This document shows positions 23,520-35,918 of a stretch of 64,000 bases of DNA, in pieces. The stretch is from the NCBI GenBank assembly GCA_037954235.1, contig JBBMOA010000070.1, positions 1 through 64,000 on the forward strand, given 5' to 3'. The notes beneath the pieces were generated by a model that was not told where the DNA came from, ran no database searches, and worked only from the letters and a program-made list of their open reading frames with translations. A program made the position numbers and the translations under genes. This DNA is from Aulostomus chinensis (Eukaryota > Chordata > Actinopteri > Syngnathiformes > Aulostomidae). Within the stretch, counting starts at the first letter, position 1. The number at the start of each line of letters is the position of its first letter.

Positions 23520-25120
23520 ACAGCTTGATTTCAGTGACTTTTCGTCAAAATACAGGAGTTCTGCATGAAGTGTTCATTTTGGCCTTCTCTCGCTGAGAAA
23601 ACACTATTTGTGACCTGCGACACAGAACAGCCATAACTTTTGTTCAAAGTGAGTTTTCAGTCAAGTTTCAACCTGAAAGCATAGAAAGATACATAAGCTT
23701 GAAGTTACAGCTTGATTTCAGTGAGTTTTCATCAAAATACAGGAGTTCTGCATGAAGTGTTCATTTTGGCCTTCTCTCGCTGAGAAAACACTATTTGTGA
23801 CCTGTGATACAAAAATGCCATAACTTTTGTTCAAAGTGAGTTTTCAGTCAAGTTTCAACCTGAATGCATAGAAAGATGCATAAACTTGAAGTTACAGCTT
23901 GATTTCAGTGAGTTTTCATGAAAATATAGGAGTTCTGCATGAAGTGTTCATTTTGGCCTTCTCTCGCTGAGAAAACACTATTTGTGACCTGTGATACAAA
24001 AATGCCATAACTTTTCTTCAAAGTGAGTTTTCAGTCAAGTTTCAACCTGAAAGCATAGAAAGATGCATAAACTTGAAGTTACAGCTTGATTTCAGTGAGT
24101 TTTCATCAAAATACAGGAGTTCTGCATAAAGTGTTCATTTTGGCCTTCTCTCGCTGAGAAAACACTATTTGTGACCTGTGATACAAAAATGCCATAACTT
24201 TTGTTCAAAGTGAGTTTTCAGTCAAGTTTCAACCTGAAAGCATAGAAAGATGCATAAACTTGAAGTTACAGCTTGATTTCAGTGACTTTTCGTCAAAATA
24301 AAGGAGTTCTGCATGAAGTGTTCATTTTGGCCTTCTCTCGCTGAGAAAACGCTATTTGTGACCTGCGACACAGAACAGCCATAACTTTTGTTCAAAGTGA
24401 GTTTTCAGTCAAGTTTCAACCTGAAAGCATAGAAAGATGCATAAACTTGAAGTTACAGCTTGATTTCAGTGAGTTTTCATGAAAATACAGGAGTTCTGCA
24501 TGAAGTGTTCATTTTGGCCTTCTCTCGCTGAGAAAACACTATTTGTGACCTGTGATACAAAAATGCCATAACTTTTGTTCAAAGTGAGTTTTCAGTCAAG
24601 TTTCAACCTGAAAGCATAGAAAGATGCATAAACTTGAAGTTACAGCTTGATTTCAGTGAGTTTTCATCAAAATACAGGAGTTCTGCATGAAGTGTTCATT
24701 TTGGCCTTCTCTCGCTTAGAAAACACTATTTGTGACCTGTGATACAAAAATGCCATAACTTTTGTTCAAAGTGAGTTTTCAGTCAAGTTTCAACCTGAAA
24801 GCATAGAAAGATGCATAAACTTGAAGTTACAGCTTGATTTCAGTGACTTTTCGTCAAAATACAGGAGTTCTGCATGAAGTGTTCATTTTGGCCTTCTCTC
24901 GCTGAGAAAACGCTATTTGTGACCTGCGACACAGAACAGCCATAACTTTTGTTCAAAGTGAGTTTTCAGTCAAGTTTCAACCTGAAAGCATAGAAAGATG
25001 CATAAACTTGAAGTTACAGCTTGATTTCAGTGAGTTTTCATCAAAATACAGGAGTTCCTACATGAAGTGTTCATTTTGGCCTTCTCTCGCTGAGAAAACA
25101 CTATTTGTGACCTGTGATAC
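23520..25120 (+). repeat. 16-unit-offset duplication, left copy
   Basis: Shared rare variants at an offset of 2993 are GATACATAAGC with a HindIII site (23695 and 26688), AACTTTTCTTC (about 24013 and 27006), GCATAAAGTG (24125 and 27118), AAAATAAAGG (about 24297 and 27290), a B core (24926 and 27919) and GTTCCTACATG (25054 and 28047). The first B unit here is a hybrid with AAAACACTAT. A private change is CTCGCTTAG at about 24715. Confidence 0.88.
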
Positions 25121-26512
25121 AAAAATGCCATAACTTTTGTTCAAAGTGAGTTTTCAGTCAAGTTTCAACCGGAAAGCATAGAAAGATGCATAAACTTGAA
25201 GTTACAGCTTGATTTCAGTGAGTTTTCATCAAAATACAGGAGTTCTGCATGAAGTGTTCATTTTGGCCTTCTCTCGCTGAGAAAACACTATTTGTGACCT
25301 GTGATACAAAAATGCCATAACTTTTGTTCAAAGTGAGTTTTCAGTCAAGTTTCAACCTGAAAGCATAGAAAGATGCATAAACTTGAAGTTACAGCTTGAT
25401 TTCAGTGAGTTTTCATCAAAATACAGGAGTTCTGCATGAAGTGTTCATTTTGGCCTTCTATCGCTGAGAAAACACTATTTGTGACCTGTGATACAAAAAT
25501 GCCATAACTTTTGTTCAAAGTGAGTTTTCAGTCAAGTTTCAACCTGAAAGCATAGAAAGATGCATAAACTTGAAGTTACAGCTTGATTTCAGTGACTTTT
25601 CGTCAAAATACAGGAGTTCTGCATGAAGTGTTCATTTTGGCCTTCTCTCGCTGAGAAAACGCTATTTGTGACCTGCGACACAGAACAGCCATAACTTTTG
25701 TTCAAAGTGAGTTTTCAGTCAAGTTTCAACCTGAAAGCATAGAAAGATGCATAAACTTGAAGTTACAGCTTGATTTCAGTGAGTTTTCATGAAAATACAA
25801 GAGTTCTGCATGAAGTGTTCATTTTGGCCTTCTCTCGCTGAGAAAACACTATTTGTGACCTGTGATACAAAAATGCCATAACTTTTGTTCAAAGTGAGTT
25901 TTCAGTCAAGTTTCAACCTGAAAGCATAGAAAATTGCATAAACTTGAAGTTACAGCTTGATTTCAGTGAGTTTTCATCAAAATACAGGAGTTCTGCATGA
26001 AGTGTTCATTTTGGCCTTCTCTCGCTGAGAAAACACTATTTGTGACCTGTGATACAAAAATGCCATAACTTTTGTTCAAAGTGAGTTTTCAGTCAAGTTT
26101 CAACCTGAAAGCATAGAAAGATGCATAAACTTGAAGTTACAGCTTGATTTCAGTGAGTTTTCATCAAAATACAGGAGTTCTGCATGAAGTGTTCATTTTG
26201 GCCTTCTCTCGCTGAGAAAACACTATTTGTGACCTGTGATACAAAAATGCCATAACTTTTGTTCAAAGTGAGTTTTCAGTCAAGTTTCAACCTGAAAGCA
26301 TAGAAAGATGCATAAAATTGAAGTTACAGCTTGATTTCAGTGAGTTTTCATCAAAATACAGGAGTTCTGCATGAAGTGTTCATTTTGGCCTTCTCTCGCT
26401 GAGAAAACACTATTTGTGACCTGTGATACAAAAATGCCATAACTTTTGTTCAAAGTGAGTTTTCAGTCAAGTTTCAACCTGAAAGCATAGAAAGATGCAT
26501 AAACTTGAAGTT

Positions 26513-28113
26513 ACAGCTTGATTTCAGTGACTTTTCGTCAAAATACAGGAGTTCTGCTTGAAGTGTTCATTTTTGCCTTCTCTCGCTGAGAAAACGCTAT
26601 TTGTGACCTGCGACACAGAACAGCCATAACTTTTGTTCAAAGTGAGTTTTCAGTCAAGTTTCAACCTGAAAGCATAGAAAGATACATAAGCTTGAAGTTA
26701 CAGCTTGATTTCAGTGAGTTTTCATCAAAATACAGGAGTTCTGCATGAAGTGTTCATTTTGGCCTTCTCTCGCTGAGAAAACACTATTTGTGACCTGTGA
26801 TACAAAAATGCCATAACTTTTGTTCAAAGTGAGTTTTCAGTCAAGTTTCAACCTGAAAGCATAGAAAGATGCATAAACTTGAAGTTACAGCTTGATTTCA
26901 GTGAGTTTTCATGAAAATACAGGAGTTCTGCATGAAGTGTTCATTTTGGCCTTCTCTCGCTGAGAAAACACTATTTGTGACCTGTGATACAAAAATGCCA
27001 TAACTTTTCTTCAAAGTGAGTTTTCAGTCAAGTTTCAACCGGAAAGCATAGAAAGATGCATAAACTTGAAGTTACAGCTTGATTTCAGTGAGTTTTCATC
27101 AAAATACAGGAGTTCTGCATAAAGTGTTCATTTTGGCCTTCTCTCGCTGAGAAAACACTATTTGTGACCTGTGATACAAAAATGCCATAACTTTTGTTCA
27201 AAGTGAGTTTTCAGTCAAGTTTCAACCTGAAAGCATAGAAAGATGCATAAACTTGAAGTTACAGCTTGATTTCAGTGACTTTTCGTCAAAATAAAGGAGT
27301 TCTGCATGAAGTGTTCATTTTGGCCTTCTCTCGCTGAGAAAACGCTATTTGTGACCTGCGACACAGAACAGCCATAACTTTTGTTCAAAGTGAGTTTTCA
27401 GTCAAGTTTCAACCTGAAAGCATAGAAAGATGCATAAACTTGAAGTTACAGCTTGATTTCAGTGAGTTTTCATGAAAATACAGGAGTTCTGCATGAAGTG
27501 TTCATTTTGGCCTTCTCTCGCTGAGAAAACACTATTTGTGACCTGTGATACAAAAATGCCATAACTTTTGTTCAAAGTGAGTTTTCAGTCAAGTTTCAAC
27601 CTGAAAGCATAGAAAGATGCATAAACTTGAAGTTACAGCTTGATTTCAGTGAGTTTTCATCAAAATACAGGAGTTCTGCATGAAGTGTTCATTTTGGCCT
27701 TCTCTCGCTGAGAAAACACTATTTGTGACCTGTGATACAAAAATGCCATAACTTTTGTTCAAAGTGAGTTTTCAGTCAAGTTTCAACCTGAAAGCATAGA
27801 AAGATGCATAAACTTGAAGTTACAGCTTGATTTCAGTGACTTTTCGTCAAAATACAGGAGTTCTGCATGAAGTGTTCATTTTGGCCTTCTCTCGCTGAGA
27901 AAACGCTATTTGTGACCTGCGACACAGAACAGCCATAACTTTTGTTCAAAGTGAGTTTTCAGTCAAGTTTCAACCTGAAAGCATAGAAAGATGCATAAAC
28001 TTGAAGTTACAGCTTGATTTCAGTGAGTTTTCATCAAAATACAGGAGTTCCTACATGAAGTGTTCATTTTGGCCTTCTCTCGCTGAGAAAACACTATTTG
28101 TGACCTGTGATAC
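26513..28113 (+). repeat. 16-unit-offset duplication, right copy
   Basis: This is the partner of 23520-25120. It opens with GCTTGAAGTG in place of GCATGAAGTG and CATTTTTGCC at about 26570, and its first B unit has AAAACGCTAT. An AACCGGAA variant replaces AACCTGAA near 27040. About 1.4 kb of other units separates the two copies. Confidence 0.88.
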
Positions 28114-28640
28114 AAAAATGCCATAACTTTTGTTCAAAGTGAGTTTTCAGTCAAGTTTCAACCTGAAAGCATAGAAAGATGCATAAACTTGAAGTTACAG
28201 CTTGATTTCAGTGATTTTTCATCAAAATACAGGAGTTCTGCATGAAGTGTTCATTTTGGCCTTCTCTCGCTGAGAAAACACTATTTGTGACCTGTGATAC
28301 AAAAATGCCATAACTTTTGTTCAAAGTGAGTTTTCAGTCAAGTTTCAACCTGAAAGCATAGAAAGATGCATAAACTTGAAGTTACAGCTTGATTTCAGTG
28401 AGTTTTCATCAAAATACAGGAGTTCTGCATGAAGTGTTCATTTTGGCCTTCTCTCGCTGAGAAAACGCTATTTGTGACCTGCGACACAGAACAGCCATAA
28501 CTTTTGTTCAAAGTGAGTTTTCAGTCAAGTTTCAACCTGAAAGCATAGAAAGATGCATAAACTTGAAGTTACAGCTTGATTTCAGTGATTTTTCATCAAA
28601 ATACAGGAGTTCTGCATGAAGTGTTCATTTTGGCCTTCTC
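27800..28640 (+). repeat. 7-unit duplication, left copy
   Basis: A B core (27919), GTTCCTACATG (28047), GATTTTTC (about 28213) and a B core (28481) recur at 29229, 29357, about 29523 and 29791. The offset is seven units plus the single inserted base. The left part is also the end of the 16-unit block, so the B plus CCTACATG cassette was spread more than once. Confidence 0.85.
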
Positions 28641-29109
28641 TCGCTGAGAAAACACTATTTGTGACCTGTGATACAAAAATGCCATAACTTTTGTTCAAAG
28701 TGAGTTTTCAGTCAAGTTTCAACCTGAAAGCATAGAAAGATGCATAAACTTGAAGTTACAGCTTGATTTCAGTGAGTTTTCATGAAAATACAGGAGTTCT
28801 GCATGAAGTGTTCATTTTGGCCTTCTCTCGCTGAGAAAACACTATTTGTGACCTGTGATACAAAAATGCCATAACTTTTGTTCAAAGTGAGTTTTCAGTC
28901 AAGTTTCAACCTGAAAGCATAGAAAGATGCATAAACTTGAAGTTACAGCTTGATTTCAGTGAGTTTTCATCAAAATACAGGAGTTCTGCATGAAGTGTTC
29001 ATTTTGGCCTTCTCTCGCTGAGAAAACACTATTTGTGACCTGTGATACAAAAATGCCATAACTTTTGTTCAAAGTGAGTTTTCAGTCAAGTTTCAACCTG
29101 AAAGCATAG

Positions 29110-29950
29110 AAAGATGCATAAACTTGAAGTTACAGCTTGATTTCAGTGACTTTTCGTCAAAATACAGGAGTTCTGCATGAAGTGTTCATTTTGGCCTTCT
29201 CTCGCTGAGAAAACGCTATTTGTGACCTGCGACACAGAACAGCCATAACTTTTGTTCAAAGTGAGTTTTCAGTCAAGTTTCAACCTGAAAGCATAGAAAG
29301 ATGCATAAACTTGAAGTTACAGCTTGATTTCAGTGAGTTTTCATCAAAATACAGGAGTTCCTACATGAAGTGTTCATTTTGGCCTTCTCTCGCTGAGAAA
29401 ACACTATTTGTGACCTGTGATACAAAAATGCCATAACTTTTGTTCAAAGTGAGTTTTCAGTCAAGTTTCAACCTGAAAGCATAGAAAGATGCATAAACTT
29501 GAAGTTACAGCTTGATTTCAGTGATTTTTCATCAAAATACAGGAGTTCTGCATGAAGTGTTCATTTTGGCCTTCTCTCGCTGAGAAAACACTATTTGTGA
29601 CCTGTGATACAAAAATGCCATAACTTTTGTTCAAAGTGAGTTTTCAGTCAAGTTTCAACCTGAAAGCATAGAAAGATGCATAAACTTGAAGTTACAGCTT
29701 GATTTCAGTGAGTTTTCATCAAAATACAGGAGTTCTGCATGAAGTGTTCATTTTGGCCTTCTCTCGCTGAGAAAACGCTATTTGTGACCTGCGACACAGA
29801 ACAGCCATAACTTTTGTTCAAAGTGAGTTTTCAGTCAAGTTTCAACCTGAAAGCATAGAAAGATGCATAAACTTGAAGTTACAGCTTGATTTCAGTGAGT
29901 TTTCATCAAAATACAGGAGTTCTGCATGAAGTGTTCATTTTGGCCTTCTC
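29110..29950 (+). repeat. 7-unit duplication, right copy
   Basis: This is the partner of 27800-28640. A third copy of the B, CCTACATG and GATTTTT order lies 24 units further on at 33719-34015. Just after this block, near 30005, one unit reads TTGTTAAAAAGTG, a 1-bp gain seen once. Confidence 0.85.
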
Positions 29951-31429
29951 TCGCTGAGAAAACACTATTTGTGACCTGTGATACAAAAATGCCATAACTT
30001 TTGTTAAAAAGTGAGTTTTCAGTCAAGTTTCAACCTGAAAGCATAGAAAGATGCATAAACTTGAAGTTACAGCTTGATTTCAGTGAGTTTTCATCAAAAT
30101 ACAGGAGTTCTGCATGAAGTGTTCATTTTGGCCTTCTCTCGCTGAGAAAACACTATTTGTGACTTGTGATACAAAAATGCCATAACTTTTGTTCAAAGTG
30201 AGTTTTTAGTCAAGTTTCAACCTGAAAACATAGAAAGATGCATAAACTTGAAGTTACAGCTTGATTTCTGTGAGTTTTCATCAAAATACAGGAGTTCTGC
30301 ATGAAGTGTTCATTTTGGCCTTCTCTCGCTGAGAAAACACTATTTGTGACCTGTGATACAAAAATGCCATAACTTTTGTTCAAAGTGAGTTTTCAGTCAA
30401 GTTTCAACCGGAAAGCATAGAAAGATGCATAAACTTGAAGTTACAGCTTGATTTCAGTGAGTTTTCATGAAAATACAGGAGTTCTGCATGAAGTGTTCAT
30501 TTTGGCCTTCTCTCGCTGAGAAAACACTATTTGTGACCTGTGATACAAAAATGCCATAACTTTTGTTCAAAGTGAGTTTTCAGTCAAGTTTCAACCTGAA
30601 AGCATAGAAAGATGCATAAACTTGAAGTTACAGCTTGATTTCAGTGAGTTTTCATGAAAATACAGGAGTTCTGCATGAAGTGTTCATTTTGGCCTTCTAT
30701 CGCTGAGAAAACACTATTTGTGACCTGTGATACAAAAATGCCATAACTTTTGTTCAAAGTGAGTTTTCAGTCAAGTTTCAACCTGAAAGCATAGAAAGAT
30801 GCATAAACTTGAAGTTACAGCTTGATTTCAGTGACTTTTCGTCAAAATACAGGAGTTCTGCATGAAGTGTTCATTTTGGCCTTCTCTCGCTGAGAAAACG
30901 CTATTTGTGACCTGCGACACAGAACAGCCATAACTTTTGTTCAAAGTGAGTTTTCAGTCAAGTTTCAACCTGAAAGCATAGAAAGATGCATAAACTTGAA
31001 GTTACAGCTTGATTTCAGTGAGTTTTCATGAAAATACAGGAGTTCTGCATGAAGTGTTCATTTTGGCCTTCTCTCGCTGAGAAAACACTATTTGTGACCT
31101 GTGATACAAAAATGCCATAACTTTTGTTCAAAGTGAGTTTTCAGTCAAGTTTCAACCTGAAAGCATAGAAAGATGCATAAACTTGAAGTTACAGCTTGAT
31201 TTCAGTGAGTTTTCATCAAAATACAGGAGTTCTGCATGAAGTGTTCATTTTGGCCTTCTCTCGCTGAGAAAACACTATTTGTGACCTGCGACACAGAACA
31301 GCCATAACTTTTGTTCAAAGTGAGTTTTCAGTCAAGTTTCAACCGGAAAGCATAGAAAGATGCATAAACTTGAAGTTACAGCTTGATTTCAGTGAGTTTT
31401 CATGAAAATACAGGAGTTCTGCATGAAGT

Positions 31430-33150
31430 GTTCATTTTGTCCTTCTCTCGCTGAGAAAACACTATTTGTGACTTGTGATACAAAAATGCCATAACTTTTG
31501 TTCAAAGTGAGTTTTCAGTCAAGTTTCAACCTGAAAGCATAGAAAGATGCATAAACTTGAAGTTACAGATTGATTTCTTTGAGTTTTCATCAAAATACAG
31601 GAGTTCTGCATGAAGTGTTCATTTTGGCCTTCTCTCGCTGAGAAAACACTATTTGTGACCTGTGATACAAAAATGCCATAACTTTTGTTCAAAGTGAGTT
31701 TTCAGTCAAGTTTCAACCGGAAAGCATAGAAGGATGCATAAACTTGAAGTTACAGCTTGATTTCAGTGAGTTTTCATCAAAATACAGGAGTTCTGCATGA
31801 AGTGTTCATTTTGGCCTTCTCTCGCTGAGAAAACACTATTTGTGACCTGTGATACAAAAATGCCATAACTTTTGTTCAAAGTAAGTTTTCAGTCAAGTTT
31901 CAACCTGAAAGCATAGAAAGATGCATAAACTTGAAGTTACAGCTCTATTTCAGTGAGTTTTCATCAAAATACAGGAGTTCTGCATGAAGTGTTCATTTTG
32001 GCCTTCTCTCGCTGAGAAAACACTATTTGTGACCTGTGATACAAAAATGCCATAACTTTTGTTCAAAGTGAGTTTTCAGTCAAGTTTCAACCTGAAAGCA
32101 TAGAAAGATGCATAAACTTGAAGTTACAGCTTGATTTCAGTGACTTTTCATCAAAATACAGGAGTTCTGCATGAAGTGTTCATTTTGGCCTTGTCTCGCT
32201 GAGAAAACGCTATTTGTGACCTGCGACACAGAACAGCCATAACTTTTGTTCAAAGTGAGTTTTCAGTCAAGTTTCAACCTGAAAGCATAGAAAGATGCAT
32301 AAACTTGAAGTTACAGCTTGATTTCAGTGAGTTTTCATCAAAATACAGGAGTTCTGCATGAAGTGTTCATTTTGGCCTTCTCTCGCTAAGAAAACACTAT
32401 TTGTGACCTGTGATACAAAAATGCCATAACTTTTGTTCAAAGTGAGTTTTCAGTCAAGTTTCAACCTGAAAGCATAGAAAGATGCATAAACTTGAAGTTA
32501 CAGCTTGATTTCAGTGAGTTTTCATCAAAATACAGGAGTTCTGCATGAAGTGTTCATTTTGGCCTTCTCTCGCTGAGAAAACACTATTTGTGACCTGTGA
32601 TACAAAAATGCCATAACTTTTGTTCAAAGTGAGTTTTCAGTCAAGTTTCAACCTGAAAGCATAGAAAGATGCATAAACTTGAAGTTACAGCTTGATTTCA
32701 GTGAGTTTTCATGAAAATACAGGAGTTCTGCATGAAGTGTTCATTTTGGCCTTCTCTCGCTGAGAAAACACTATTTGTGACTTGTGATACAAAAATGCCA
32801 TAACTTTTGTTCAAAGTGAGTTTTCAAACAAGTTTCAACCTGAAAGCATAGAAAGATGCATAAACTTGAAGTTACAGCTTGATTTCTGTGAGTTTTCATC
32901 AAAATACAGGAGTTCTGCATGAAGTGTTCATTTTGGCCTTCTCTCGCTGAGAAAACACTATTTGTGACCTGTGATACAAAAATGCCATAACTTTTGTTCA
33001 AAGTGAGTTTTCAGTCAAGTTTCAACCGGAAAGCATAGAAAGATGCATAAACTTGAAGTTACAGCTTGATTTCAGTGAGTTTTCATGAAAATACAGGAGT
33101 TCTGCATGAAGTGTTCATTTTGGCCTTCTCTCGCTGAGAAAACACTATTT
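31430..33150 (+). repeat. 24-unit-offset duplication, left copy
   Basis: Landmarks repeat at an offset of 4489 (24 units plus the inserted base at 33851): CAGATTGATTTCTTTG (about 31567 and 36056), a G30 B core (32223 and 36712), GCTAAG (32385 and 36874) and GACTTG (32779 and 37268), the last followed by a changed TTTTCA(G)TCAAG segment. In this copy that segment reads TTTTCAAACAAG, a two-base change that removes the usual reverse-strand stop. The GACTTG units at 30161, 31470 and 32779 are each exactly seven units apart. Confidence 0.85.
32164..32537 (+). repeat. Two-unit cassette: G30 B-type unit plus GCTAAG unit
   Basis: The first unit is class B with C to G at unit position 30 (CCTTGTCTCGC) and is preceded by GACTTTTCATC, not GACTTTTCGTC. 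The second is an A unit with G to A in GCTGAG, reading GCTAAG. The same ordered pair recurs with B cores at 36712, 55034 and 55969 and GCTAAG at 36874, 55196 and 56131. This is the leftmost G30 unit that I found. G30 recurs about eighteen times to the right, almost always on B or B-like units. Confidence 0.85.
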
Positions 33151-34199
33151 GTGACCTGTGATACAAAAATGCCATAACTTTTGTTCAAAGTGAGTTTTCA
33201 GTCAAGTTTCAACCTGAAAGCATAGAAAGATGCATAAACTTGAAGTTACAGCTTGATTTCAGTGAGTTTTCATCAAAATACAGGAGTTCTGCATGAAGTG
33301 TTCATTTTGGCCTTCTCTCGCTGAGAAAACACTATTTGTGACCTGTGATACAAAAATGCCATAACTTTTGTTCAAAGTGAGTTTTCAGTCAAGTTTCAAC
33401 CTGAAAGCATAGAAAGATGCATAAACTTGAAGTTACAGCTTGATTTCAGTGAGTTTTCATCAAAATACAGGAGTTCTGCATGAAGTGTTCATTTTGGCCT
33501 TCTCTCGCTGAGAAAACACTATTTGTGACCTGTGATACAAAAATGCCATAACTTTTGTTCAAAGTGAGTTTTCAGTCAAGTTTCAACCTGAAAGCATAGA
33601 AAGATGCATAAACTTGAAGTTACAGCTTGATTTCAGTGACTTTTCGTCAAAATACAGGAGTTCTGCATGAAGTGTTCATTTTGGCCTTCTCTCGCTGAGA
33701 AAACGCTATTTGTGACCTGCGACACAGAACAGCCATAACTTTTGTTCAAAGTGAGTTTTCAGTCAAGTTTCAACCTGAAAGCATAGAAAGATGCATAAAC
33801 TTGAAGTTACAGCTTGATTTCAGTGAGTTTTCATCAAAATACAGGAGTTCCTACATGAAGTGTTCATTTTGGCCTTCTCTCGCTGAGAAAACACTATTTG
33901 TGACCTGTGATACAAAAATGCCATAACTTTTGTTCAAAGTGAGTTTTCAGTCAAGTTTCAACCTGAAAGCATAGAAAGATGCATAAACTTGAAGTTACAG
34001 CTTGATTTCAGTGATTTTTAATCAAAATACAGGAGTTCTGCATGAAGTGTTCATTTTGGCCTTCTCTCGCTGAGAAAACACTATTTGTGACCTGTGATAC
34101 AAAAATGCCATAATTTTTGTTCAAAGTGAGTTTTCAGTCAAGTTTCAACCTGAAAGCATAGAAAGATGCATAAACTTGAAGTTACAGCTTGATTTCAGT

Positions 34200-35560
34200 G
34201 AGTTTTCATCAAAATACAGGAGTTCTGCATGAAGTGTTCATTTTGGCCTTCTCTCGCTGAGAAAACGCTATTTGTGACCTGTGATACAAAAATGCCATAA
34301 CTTTTGTTCAAAGTGAGTTTTCAGTCAAGTTTCAACCTGAAAGCATAGAAAGATGCATAAACTTGAAGTTACAGCTTGATTTCAGTGACTTTTCATCAAA
34401 ATACAGGATTTCTGTATGAAGTGTTCATTTTGGCCTTCTCTTGCTGAGAAAACAATATTTGTGACCTCTGATACAAAAATGCCATAACTTTTGTTCAAAG
34501 TGAGTTTTCAGTCAAGTTTCAACCTGAAAGCATAGAAAGATGCATAAACTTGAAGTTACAGCTTGATTACAGTGAGTTTTCATCAAAATACAGGAGTTCT
34601 GCATGAAGTGTTCATTTTGGCCTTCTCTCGCTGAGAAAACACTATTTGTGACCTGTGATACAAAAATGCCATAACTTTTGTTCAAAGTGAGTTTTCAGTC
34701 AAGTTTCAACCGGAAAGCATAGAAAGATGCATAAACTTGAAGTTACAGCTTGATTTCAGTGAGTTTTCATCAAAATACAGGAGTTCTGCATGAAGTGTTC
34801 ATTTTGGCCTTCTCTCGCTGAGAAAACACTATTTGTGACCTGTGATACAAAAATGCCATAACTTTTGTTCAAAGTGAGTTTTCAGTCAAGTTTCAACCTG
34901 AAAGCATAGAAAGATGCATAAACTTGAAGTTACAGCTTGATTTCAGTGACTTTTCATCAAAATACAGGAGTTCTGCATGAAGTGTTCATTTTGGCCTTGT
35001 CTCGCTGAGAAAACGCTATTTGTGACCTGCGACACGGAACAGCCATAACTTTTGTTCAAAGTGAGTTTTCAGTCAAGTTTCAACCTGAAAGCATAGAAAG
35101 ATGCACAAACTTGAAGTTACAGCTTGATTTCAGTGAGTTGTCATCAAAATACAGGAGTTCTGCATGAAGTGTTCATTTTGGCCTTCTCTCGCTGAGAAAA
35201 CACTATTTGTGACCTGTGATACAAAAATGCCATAACTTTTGTTCAAAGTGAGTTTTCAGTCAAGTTTCAACCTGAAAACATAGAAAGATGCATAAACTTG
35301 AAGTTACAGCTTGATTTCAGTGAGTTTTCATCAAAATACAGGAGTTCTGCATGAAGTGTTAATTTTGGCCTTCTCTCGCTGAGAAAACGCTATTTGTGAC
35401 CTGCGACACAGAACAGCCATAACTTTTGTTCAAAGTGAGTTTTCAGTCAAGTTTCAACCTGAAAGCATAGAAAGATGCATAAACTTGAAGTTACAGCTTG
35501 ATTTCAGTGAGTTTTCATCAAAATACAGGAGTTCTGCATGAAGTGTTCATTTTGGCCTTC
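34200..35560 (+). repeat. 21-unit-offset duplication, left copy
   Basis: AGGATTTCTG, CTCTTGCTG with AACAATATTT (34441 and 38368), GACACGGAAC (35031 and 38958), ATGCACAAAC, GAGTTGTCATC, GAAAACATAG and GTGTTAATTTT recur in order at an offset of exactly 3927. Adjacent landmarks to the left repeat at 24 units, so three units around 33.65-34.2 kb are missing from the right-hand version. Private to this copy are TTCTGTATG and GACCTCTGATAC. Confidence 0.88.
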
Positions 35561-35918
35561 TCTCGCTGAGAAAACGCTATTTGTGACCTGCGACACAAAA
35601 CAGCCATAACTTTTGTTCAAAGTGAGTTTTCAGTCAAGTTTCAACCTGAAAGCATAGAAAGATGCATAAACTTGAAGTTACAGCTTGATTTCAGTGAGTT
35701 TTCATCAAAATACAGGAGTTCTGCATGAAGTGTTCATTTTGGCCTTCTCTCGCTGAGAAAACACTATTTGTGACCTGTGATACAAAAATGCCATAACTTT
35801 TGTTCAAAGTGAGTTTTCAGTCAAGTTTCAACCTGAAAGCATAGAAAGATGCATAAACTTGAAGTTACAGCTTGATTTCAGTGAGTTTTCATCAAAATAC
35901 AGGAGTTCTGCATGAAGT

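Larger units (their letters stand above)
19000..23520 (+). repeat. B-rich satellite segment, mostly single variants
   Basis: This is ordinary 187-bp array with B cores at 19129, 20252, 21000, 21934 and 23056. The B units at 21934 and 23056, each ending CATGAAAA, are exactly six units apart. Private changes include GTTTAAACCTG (about 19370), CTTGAATTC (about 19410), GTGGTCATTTTGGCCCTC (about 19645), GCTTAATTTC (about 19787), CTCTCACTG (about 21533, loss of the conserved CpG), a 1-bp loss in AAAATCAGG (about 21868) and GTTCAGCATG (23186). No gene or other element is seen. Confidence 0.85.

Noticed and set aside
32771..33001. Reverse-strand open frame of 76 codons as a possible gene
   Set aside because: It lies entirely within satellite units, depends on a private two-base change that removes a stop, crosses a unit boundary and has no recognisable domain. 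Equivalent positions in other units are closed.
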